From positions 6,756-37,149 of the forward strand of contig DGVW01000119.1 in the NCBI GenBank assembly GCA_002396005.1: DNA of 30,394 nt, read 5' to 3'. The position numbers and the translations under genes are program-made. Shown one piece after another: positions 24,255-30,394 of this stretch (position 1 is its first letter; the number at the start of each line of letters is the position of its first letter). Under the pieces are notes generated by a model, which ran no database searches, was not told the DNA's origin, and saw only the letters and a program-made list of their open reading frames with translations. The stretch comes from Oribacterium sp. UBA4274 (lineage in GTDB: Bacteria; Bacillota; Clostridia; Lachnospirales; Lachnospiraceae).

Positions 24255-26183
24255 TTACTTATGATGAAGCTTGTTCCTTGAACTTCCTTTGGCAGGCATA
24301 TGGCTCTTATGGTCATTATGGGCAGCACGTTTTTGGCTGCCAGGCTTTTGGTGGCTGTCCTTAGGCTTTGATATATCCTCCTTTGCTTTTCTTGGTCGAA
24401 TCAGGCACAAAGGACCGAAACCTATGAGATCTTCACGGTGTTCCTTTAACAGAGCTTCTTTGACGAGCTCATAGTTTTCCGGTTTACGATACTGGATGAG
24501 AGCTCTCTGCATGGCTTTCTCATGAGGGTTACGGGGAACGTAAACCTCTTCCATGGTGAGAGGATTCAGCCCGGTATAGTACATGGTGGTGGAAACTGTT
24601 CCCGGCGTCGGATAGAAATCCTGAACCTGCTCCGGGATATATCCCATATCACGTATGTACTCTGCAAGAGTTATGGCATCCTTGAGTCGTGAACCCGGAT
24701 GGCTTGACATGAGGTAAGGAACTATATATTGATTTAGCTTCAGTTCCTTGTTGATCTTCTCAAACTCTCTTACGAAGGAATTGTATACCTCAACATTGGG
24801 CTTGCCCATCTCTTTCAGGACATTATCCGAAACGTGCTCCGGAGCCACTCGCATCTGACCTGAAACGTGATGCTCACAGATTTCCCGGAGGAACTCCTTG
24901 TTAGAATCTGCCATGAGATAATCAAAACGGAAACCGGAACGTACAAATACTTTTTTGACACCCGGAAGAGAACGAACTTCCCGCAGGAGTTTTACGTAAT
25001 CTGAGTGATCTACCTTCAGATTCTTGCAAGGGTTAGGCCAGAGACATTTTTTGTTGACACAGGCTCCGTGGGTGAGCTGCTTGCTGCAGGCAGGGCCTCT
25101 GAACTCGGCAGTAGGACCGCCAACGTCAAATATATATCCCTTGAACTCTTTGTCCTGAGTGATTTCTTTTGCTTCTTCCAGTACACTCTCATGAGAACGC
25201 ACCTGAACGATACGGCCCTGGTGCATGGTGAGGGCACAGAAATTACATTCGCCGAAGCAGCCTCTTGCCTGAGTGATACTTTCTTTTATCTCGCCGAAGG
25301 CAGGAATACCTCCATCTTTGTCGTAGACAGGATGCCATGCTCTCATATAAGGCAGTGAGTAGACATCATCCATCTCCATCTCGGTAAGAGGCATTGCAGG
25401 CGGATTCTGTACTACGAACATGGCACCGTCATAACATTCGTAGATGCGTTTTGCGCTTATAGGATCTGTGTTTCTGTACTGAAGGGCAAAGCTCTCGGCA
25501 TATTTTCTCTTGTCTGCTTTGATCTCTTCAAAGTCCGGGAGCCTTACGGCATCATATATTTCCGATTCGTTACGAGTTTTGTATACGGTTCCGGGTATCC
25601 ATGTGATGTCTTTTGCCAGGATACCTGAGTTCAGAGCGTCGGCTATTTCGACGATACTGTGCTCACCCATTCCGTAGGAAATGATGTCCGCTCCGCTGTC
25701 CAGCAGTATGGATCTGCGAATGCTGTCGGACCAGTAATCATAGTGTGAAAGTCTGCGAAGACTGGCTTCGATACCTCCGATGATGATCGGCGTGTGTTTA
25801 TAGGTCTGCCGGATGAGGTTACAGTATACTGTTGCTGCCCTGTCTGGACGCTTTCCCATGACTCCGCCCGGAGTATAAGCATCTGTTTTACGATGCTTTT
25901 TTGCGACAGTATAGTGATTGACCATTGAATCCATGTTTCCTGCTGATACAAGGAAACCCAGACGCGGTTCGCCATATTCTGTTATGGAAGCTTTGTTTGT
26001 CCAGTCAGGCTGAGGAAGCATAGCGACCTTATAGCCATGAGCCTCCAGTATCCTTGAGATGATGGCTGCACCAAAACTTGAGTGGTCTACATAAGCGTCA
26101 CCGCATACATAGACAAAATCAGGCTGGGTCCAGCCCTTTTCCAACATATCTTCCTTGTTGATAGGTAAAAATCCTTCGTACAT
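24255..26183 (-). CDS. ygiQ: YgiQ family (UPF0313) radical SAM protein
   Basis: A 642-residue radical SAM protein of the YgiQ family. The N-terminal domain is B12-binding-like (PDFVYVCGDAYVDHSSFGAA, IIIGGIEASLRRLSHYDYWS), followed by the iron-sulfur motif GCFGECNFC (C-x3-C-x2-C, Cys309, 313, 316), the GPTAEFRGPACSKQ segment with further cysteines (GACVNKKCLWP), and the C-terminal family domain (QDFYPTPGTVSTTMYYTG). The final 35 residues are a basic His/Lys/Ser tail. The reaction is unknown for the whole family. It lies 27 bp after the amidohydrolase gene and is probably cotranscribed, though no functional link is evident. The start region has only a weak ribosome binding site. Confidence 0.95.
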   Translation of the reverse strand: MYEGFLPINKEDMLEKGWTQPDFVYVCGDAYVDHSSFGAAIISRILEAHGYKVAMLPQPDWTNKASITEYGEPRLGFLVSAGNMDSMVNHYTVAKKHRKTDAYTPGGVMGKRPDRAATVYCNLIRQTYKHTPIIIGGIEASLRRLSHYDYWSDSIRRSILLDSGADIISYGMGEHSIVEIADALNSGILAKDITWIPGTVYKTRNESEIYDAVRLPDFEEIKADKRKYAESFALQYRNTDPISAKRIYECYDGAMFVVQNPPAMPLTEMEMDDVYSLPYMRAWHPVYDKDGGIPAFGEIKESITQARGCFGECNFCALTMHQGRIVQVRSHESVLEEAKEITQDKEFKGYIFDVGGPTAEFRGPACSKQLTHGACVNKKCLWPNPCKNLKVDHSDYVKLLREVRSLPGVKKVFVRSGFRFDYLMADSNKEFLREICEHHVSGQMRVAPEHVSDNVLKEMGKPNVEVYNSFVREFEKINKELKLNQYIVPYLMSSHPGSRLKDAITLAEYIRDMGYIPEQVQDFYPTPGTVSTTMYYTGLNPLTMEEVYVPRNPHEKAMQRALIQYRKPENYELVKEALLKEHREDLIGFGPLCLIRPRKAKEDISKPKDSHQKPGSQKRAAHNDHKSHMPAKGSSRNKLHHK

Positions 26184-26210
26184 AAATTATCTGAATCTTT
26201 CTAAAAAATA

Positions 26211-27647
26211 TCATATCGCAATCGGTTTTGCGCCGTCCTCTATAGGACAAACGTATCCGGAGGCTGTGCGCTTTTCAAATTCTGCACGGGCTTCCCTGAG
26301 AAGTTCCGGGTTTTCGTAAAGGTCGATAGCTGCACAGGACAGAACTTTTCCGGCCTGGATAAGCGCTTTGTGACCTATGGAGGAGCCGCCGCAGGAGACA
26401 TTCTGCCAGCTGTGACCGGGAGCACCGCTCACAAATCCAGCTACGTGAATCTGAGCAGTTGGTGTTTCCCAGGATACATCCCCGACATCTGTGGAGCCTG
26501 CTCTGAAGGCTGTGCTGTGATACAGAGGCACAAGGAAATTGTTGATGCCTTCCTCACCGTGATTACTCATCTCTTCTGTATAAGCTCTTATATCATCGTC
26601 AAACTGTGAAGCAAAGCCAGGTGCCGGATTTTCAGGACAGGTAGCCCTGAGTTTTTTGGCAAAATCAAGTTCCTCTCCGGTGTAAGTCGGGAGCCCCACC
26701 TCCTTGAAGTTATCATAGAGAACATTTTCAAGGGTGAAGTTTGGAACAAGATCAGCAGTTCCATCTATGAAGGTTCTGTCAAAGGTGGTTTCTGTCATGA
26801 GCGCTGCACCTTCAGCAATTTTATCTACTCTCTTGAGAAGTTCAACGCAGTTTTTTACCTTGCCGGCGCGGACCATGTACAGAACAGAAGCATGGTCCTG
26901 AACAACGTTAGGTGAAATTCCGCCTGCATCTGTTATGGCATAGTGCACACGGCAGTCACTGGTCATATGTTCTCTCAGATACTGTACGCCTGTATTCATA
27001 AGCTCCACTGCATCAAGAGCTGAACGGCCATGCTCAGGATCACCAGCTGCGTGTGCAGCTGTTCCGTGAAAATCATAGAGTATCTGGATTGTGGAATTGT
27101 TGGTGCCGGTGGTTACTTCATTAACATCCTCAGGATGCCAGGTGAGAGCTGCATCAAGCTTTTTCCATATTCCATCCCTGGCCATAAAAGATTTGGAAGA
27201 ACCGCCCTCTTCTCCGGGGCATCCGAAGAATATGACAGTTCCTTCGTGACCAGTTGTTTCAAGGTAATGTTTGATGCCGAAGGCTGCGGCAAGTGCACCT
27301 GTGCCCAGCATGTTGTGACCGCAGCCATGACCTGCACCACCGGGAACTACAGGTTTATGTTCTATAGAGCCTCGTTCCTGACTGAGACCGGAAAGTGCAT
27401 CATACTCGCCAAGGATACCTATGACAGGATGTCCGGAACCGAAAGTTCCCGTAAAGGCTGTTTCGATATCATCAAAACACTTTTCTACCTTGAATCCGTT
27501 TTCTTCCAGAACCTGCTCATAAAATGCTGCGGACCTGAACTCCTTGAGACTGAGCTCGGGATTCTCCCAGATTTTATCGGCAAGGTCAGTGAATATCTTT
27601 TTGTTTGAATCTATATAGTTAATTACTTTTTCTTTTATGTCTGTCAT
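26211..27647 (-). CDS. abgB: AbgB-like M20 family metal-dependent amidohydrolase
   Basis: A 478-residue M20-family enzyme of the AbgB type (AbgB is a subunit of p-aminobenzoyl-glutamate hydrolase in Escherichia coli). Features: NPELSLKEFRS near the start, GILGEYDALSGLSQ, the metal-binding GGAGHGCGHNMLGTGALAAA, the catalytic Glu pair in GCPGEEGG, WHPEDVN, a lid/dimerisation domain (FHGTAAHAAGDPEHGRSALDAVELM, shown in part), and the C-terminal GDVSWETPTAQIHVAG and PGHSWQ. No abgA or abgT partner is nearby, so the substrate (an N-acyl amino acid or aminobenzoyl-glutamate) is uncertain. AAAGAG lies before ATG, and an inverted repeat lies just upstream. Confidence 0.88.
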   Translation of the reverse strand: MTDIKEKVINYIDSNKKIFTDLADKIWENPELSLKEFRSAAFYEQVLEENGFKVEKCFDDIETAFTGTFGSGHPVIGILGEYDALSGLSQERGSIEHKPVVPGGAGHGCGHNMLGTGALAAAFGIKHYLETTGHEGTVIFFGCPGEEGGSSKSFMARDGIWKKLDAALTWHPEDVNEVTTGTNNSTIQILYDFHGTAAHAAGDPEHGRSALDAVELMNTGVQYLREHMTSDCRVHYAITDAGGISPNVVQDHASVLYMVRAGKVKNCVELLKRVDKIAEGAALMTETTFDRTFIDGTADLVPNFTLENVLYDNFKEVGLPTYTGEELDFAKKLRATCPENPAPGFASQFDDDIRAYTEEMSNHGEEGINNFLVPLYHSTAFRAGSTDVGDVSWETPTAQIHVAGFVSGAPGHSWQNVSCGGSSIGHKALIQAGKVLSCAAIDLYENPELLREARAEFEKRTASGYVCPIEDGAKPIAI

Positions 27648-27662
27648 TGGGTCACTCTTTCC

Positions 27663-27698
27663 GGATAACTTGTATATGGAATGTTACACAAGCTATCC
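27663..27698 (-). repeat. Inverted repeat just upstream of the amidohydrolase gene
   Basis: GGATAACTTGT and ACAAGCTATCC (11-bp arms, one wobble) separated by 14 bp, ending about 15 bp before the ATG. It could be a leader hairpin or an operator. The rest of the gap (27699-27851) is AT-rich with no gene and no clear promoter. Confidence 0.6.
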
Positions 27699-27851
27699 AT
27701 TCTAGTTGTTTTCTGATTGTATATCATATCTTGCTTATTTTACATGCAGAAAATGTTTTTCTTTCTAAAATTAGTATAAAAAGTAATAGTGCAGTTTCTA
27801 TTATATTCGTACAGGAGCCAATATACTTATGACTTAATTCGAATTTAATAC

Positions 27852-27882
27852 AAAAAAAGATGCACCGTTTTTGGAGCATCTT
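27852..27882 (-). terminator. Terminator of the amino acid ABC transporter operon
   Basis: On the minus strand AAGATGC pairs with GCATCTT, with an inner CC/GG pair, followed by a run of seven T that begins within the stem. It lies 26 bp past the ATPase stop. Confidence 0.85.
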
Positions 27883-27907
27883 CAAATTCCCTGATATAGT
27901 TCAATCT

Positions 27908-28663
27908 TTATGCTTCAAGCACTTTTCCGAGGAAATCCTTGAGCCTTTCACTCTTCGGATGATCAAATATCTCTTCAGGGGTTCCCTGTTCAACGATATT
28001 GCCGTCTGCCATGAAAACGACTCTGTTTCCTACTTCTCTTGCAAATCCCATCTCATGTGTGACACAGACCATGGTCATGCCGAGTTTTGCAAGTTCCTTC
28101 ATAACTTCAAGAACCTCTCCTACCATCTCAGGGTCAAGAGCGGAGGTTGGTTCATCAAAAAGCATAACTTCCGGGTCCATGCAGAGAGCTCTTACGATAG
28201 CAACACGCTGCTTCTGACCTCCTGATAACTGAACGGGATAGGCATTGGCCCTGTCCTTGAGACCTACTCTGTCAAGGAGCTCAAGAGCACGCTTCTCTGC
28301 CTCTGCCTTGCTTTGCTTTCTGACTATCTGAGGAGCGAGGGTCAGGTTTTCAAGTATGGTCTTATGTGGAAAAAGATTGAAGTGCTGGAACACCATACCC
28401 ATTCTCTGACGAAACTCATCAAGATTGATCTTGGAGTTTACTATATCCTGACCATCGAAGATGATACTTCCGTCAGTCGGCTCCTCAAGGAGATTTAAGC
28501 TGCGGAGAAATGTTGACTTTCCGGAACCTGACGGCCCGATGACTACCATTACGTCCCCTTTGTTGATGTCGATGCTTACGCCGTCGAGTGCCTTGAGTTT
28601 ACCGTAATTATAATGTTTTTTCAGGCCTTTTACCTGGATGAGAGCTTTATTATCTGTTGTCAC
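27908..28663 (-). CDS. Polar amino acid ABC transporter, ATP-binding protein (GlnQ type)
   Basis: A 251-residue ATPase of the polar amino acid uptake family (GlnQ, HisP, ArtP). Walker A is GPSGSGKST (43-51), the Q-loop is MVFQHFNLFPHKT, the signature LSGGQKQR, Walker B VMLFDEPTSALDPEMV and the switch His in VTHEMGFA; FNLFPHKT and PEMVGEVLEVM are hallmarks of this subfamily. The start is a GTG at 28663, with AGGAGG about 10 bases upstream, inside the end of the permease gene (14-bp overlap). Confidence 0.95.
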   Translation of the reverse strand: MTTDNKALIQVKGLKKHYNYGKLKALDGVSIDINKGDVMVVIGPSGSGKSTFLRSLNLLEEPTDGSIIFDGQDIVNSKINLDEFRQRMGMVFQHFNLFPHKTILENLTLAPQIVRKQSKAEAEKRALELLDRVGLKDRANAYPVQLSGGQKQRVAIVRALCMDPEVMLFDEPTSALDPEMVGEVLEVMKELAKLGMTMVCVTHEMGFAREVGNRVVFMADGNIVEQGTPEEIFDHPKSERLKDFLGKVLEA

Positions 28664-29429
28664 TTTGACGCATCCTCCTCTCTACATACTCAATGATCTT
28701 TGATGTCGGGAAGCACAGGCAGAAGTATAGGAATGTTGCCATGATGAGCGGTTCAGCGATTATGAAAGTTGCTGACTGCACGCTTTTTACATTGAACATG
28801 ATGTCCTGTACACCGATGGTATAGCAGACGGATGACTCCTTGATGATAGTTACGAACTCGTTGGCAACTGCAGGAAGGATGTTTTTAACAGCCTGTGGAA
28901 GGATGATGTGATACATGGTCTGGGCTTTGGTCATACCGAGGGATCTTGCCGCCTCAGTCTGCCCTGCATCAACACCCTCGATGCCGCCTCTGATAACGGC
29001 ACTCATATATCCTCCGGAGTTCAGAGCCAGAGCAACAGCCGCAGGGAAAAATCTCTCGAACTGTATGAAGCCGAAGAAGGTAAACTTAGGCAAGGTTACA
29101 AATCCGAATACTATGTAGTAAACCAGGAATATCTGAACCAGCATAGGTGTACATCTTACAAACTGTACGTAAATGTTTGCGATAAGCTGTACAGGATTGA
29201 ACTTTGCTATGAAATCATAGCGCTTTTTCTTTTTTATATCGTCTGTTTTGATCTTTTCGAGACTTCTGAAGGGTCTTACGTCTGATAAAAGCATAAGTGC
29301 CAGTCCGAAAGCTAAAAAGAAACCGAAAAATACGGTACATAATGCCAGCAGCACAGTTACGATGAGTCCCTGCTGGAACATGTTGCCATAAGAAAAGATC
29401 TTACTCATATTGGCCCAACTAATGGTCAT
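28650..29429 (-). CDS. Polar amino acid ABC transporter, permease
   Basis: A 259-residue permease of the HisM/GlnP family. It has about five helices, starting with FQQGLIVTVLLALCTVFFG, the family segment YVQFVRCTPMLVQIFLVYY, and the ATPase-contacting EAA loop EAARSLGMTKAQTMYHIILP. A charged insertion (about 55-80, with KIKTDDIKKKKRYDF) between the first two helices is longer than in most relatives. Only one permease is present, so it would act as a homodimer. AGGA lies about 10 bases before the ATG. Confidence 0.95.
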   Translation of the reverse strand: MTISWANMSKIFSYGNMFQQGLIVTVLLALCTVFFGFFLAFGLALMLLSDVRPFRSLEKIKTDDIKKKKRYDFIAKFNPVQLIANIYVQFVRCTPMLVQIFLVYYIVFGFVTLPKFTFFGFIQFERFFPAAVALALNSGGYMSAVIRGGIEGVDAGQTEAARSLGMTKAQTMYHIILPQAVKNILPAVANEFVTIIKESSVCYTIGVQDIMFNVKSVQSATFIIAEPLIMATFLYFCLCFPTSKIIEYVERRMRQSDNR

Positions 29430-29475
29430 ATAAAATATTCCTGCCTTTCAAAAAATAAACTGAAAACATAAACTC

Positions 29476-29504
29476 AAAAATCTCCGGGTGCTGAAACCCG
29501 GAGA
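29476..29504 (-). terminator. Internal terminator between binding protein and permease genes
   Basis: On the minus strand a perfect 9-bp stem, TCTCCGGGT with ACCCGGAGA around a 6-nt loop, is followed by five T. It lies 35 bp past the binding-protein stop and 47 bp before the permease start. Partial read-through would make the binding protein in excess, a common arrangement in such operons. Confidence 0.85.
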
Positions 29505-29539
29505 AAATTATGGATAAATGCTTGCTTAATCTATCGTGA

Positions 29540-30394
29540 TCAGTTAGCGGCAACCTGGCCGTTTGCATCAAGCTGACCTTCGAAAACATTACCCTCATCA
29601 GATGCAAGATCCTGTGCAGTAGCGATGTACTCATCCATGGAGCCGTCTGACAAAACGTTGTTTACTACGGCATTAACTGCAGGAAGAAGATCACTGCCCT
29701 TCTTGAGAGCGATAGCTGAACCCTCTGTGTCATAAGGTACATCCCAGGCAATCTTGAGTTCAGGATAGTTCTTGATGTACTGCTCCGCAACTGCTGTCTC
29801 GATGAAAGCGCCTTCAAGCTTACCTGAAACAAGCTCTGAAACGATATCAGTAACCTTGGCAAGACCGATGATGTTTGCGTTTGGAGTATTCTGCTGAGCA
29901 AGGTTCATCTGGATAGAGCCGTTCTGAGCACCTACAGGGAGCTTGTCAAATGCTGAATAATCTTTGTACTTGTCAGAATCAGCCTCGCGGATAACGAAAG
30001 CCTGTCCGCCTGTGTAGTAGATATCTGAGAAGTCAAAGGTCTGGGCACGCTCAGGGCTTGGTGAGAAACCGGAGATACCGAGATCGATGTTGCCGTTCTG
30101 AAGCTCCATGAGGATACCATCAAAATCCATCGGAACTACCTGAAGCTCGAGACCTAAATCATCGGCAATCCTCTGTGCAAGTGAGATATCAAAACCTGAA
30201 AGCTCAGGATTACCATCCTTGATATGATAGAACTCGTATGGAGCAAAGTCAGGGGATGTACCTATTGTAAGTTTGCCCGGTGTGATTGTTGTGAAATCTG
30301 AAGGGATTTCAGCAGTCTCTCCTGATCCTTCAGCAGCGCCCTCTTTCTCATCAGCTGCTTTTGTTTCTTCCTGAGCTTCTGTTGCAGCTTCCTC
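29540..30394 (-). CDS. Polar amino acid ABC transporter substrate-binding protein (N-terminus cut by window edge)
   Basis: The last 284 residues of a type-II periplasmic-binding-fold receptor (SBP_bac_3 family). The open frame continues to the window end, so the signal peptide and probable lipobox lie outside. What is present begins with an Ala/Glu-rich linker (about 30 residues) of the sort that follows a lipoprotein anchor. The binding domain follows: KLTIGTSPDFAPYEF, SGFDISLAQRIADDLGLEL, GNIDLGISGFSPSPERAQ and FDFSDIYYTGGQAFVI. The Arg in SPSPERAQ is the usual carboxylate clamp for amino acid ligands. Which amino acid cannot be told. First gene of the operon, followed by a leaky terminator. 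Confidence 0.94.
   Translation of the reverse strand, partial: EEAATEAQEETKAADEKEGAAEGSGETAEIPSDFTTITPGKLTIGTSPDFAPYEFYHIKDGNPELSGFDISLAQRIADDLGLELQVVPMDFDGILMELQNGNIDLGISGFSPSPERAQTFDFSDIYYTGGQAFVIREADSDKYKDYSAFDKLPVGAQNGSIQMNLAQQNTPNANIIGLAKVTDIVSELVSGKLEGAFIETAVAEQYIKNYPELKIAWDVPYDTEGSAIALKKGSDLLPAVNAVVNNVLSDGSMDEYIATAQDLASDEGNVFEGQLDANGQVAAN

Overview
The window looks like chromosome from a low-to-mid GC Gram-positive anaerobe of the Clostridia, most likely a Lachnospiraceae relative (Butyrivibrio or Pseudobutyrivibrio type). The pointers are the rimP-nusA-ylxR-ylxQ-infB order, a short NusA with an acidic tail in place of the proteobacterial repeats, strong purine-rich ribosome binding sites, many hairpin-plus-T-run terminators, and the kinds of regulators and transporters present. 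The genus is an inference from protein style, not a measured result. Nearly everything is on the minus strand; only a two-component pair (14077-16188) and a LacI-type regulator (18516-19526) are on the plus strand. I saw no rRNA, tRNA, CRISPR array, prophage or transposase.

Layout. 1-3393: a tightly packed translation/transcription operon (rimP, nusA, ylxR/rnpM, ylxQ, 5' part of infB) with a promoter and a leader hairpin upstream. 3546-6315: a sodium-coupled neurotransmitter-family symporter and a SARP-like regulator with what looks like a dead GGDEF domain. 6471-8072: pyrG, preceded by 8084-8471, a 183/182-bp tandem repeat whose second copy folds on paper into a closed three-hairpin cloverleaf. 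8594-13773: a MacB-type permease, its ATPase, a MacA/HlyD-type adaptor and an exported SLH-like protein. 14077-16188: a divergent OmpR-type response regulator and histidine kinase. 16245-18265: a MATE exporter and Maf. 18516-19526: the LacI-type regulator. 19694-22357: a split FHA-FHA-ABC ATPase and ABC-2 permease. 22597-23967: an exported D,D-carboxypeptidase. 24255-27647: a YgiQ-family radical SAM protein and an AbgB-like M20 amidohydrolase. 27908-30394: a polar amino acid ABC transporter whose binding protein runs off the window.

How the parts work together. The clearest regulatory unit is 8594-16188. Both promoters in the gap between the SLH-like gene and the response regulator carry the same outward-facing arrangement, two TTTCAG boxes 11 bp apart followed by exactly 10 bp and a TACWAT -10 box. 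This is what one OmpR-family regulator controlling itself and the divergent export operon would look like. The other points of interest are the pyrG-upstream structured repeat, a RimP lacking its C-terminal domain, and a possible attenuator in the nusA operon leader.
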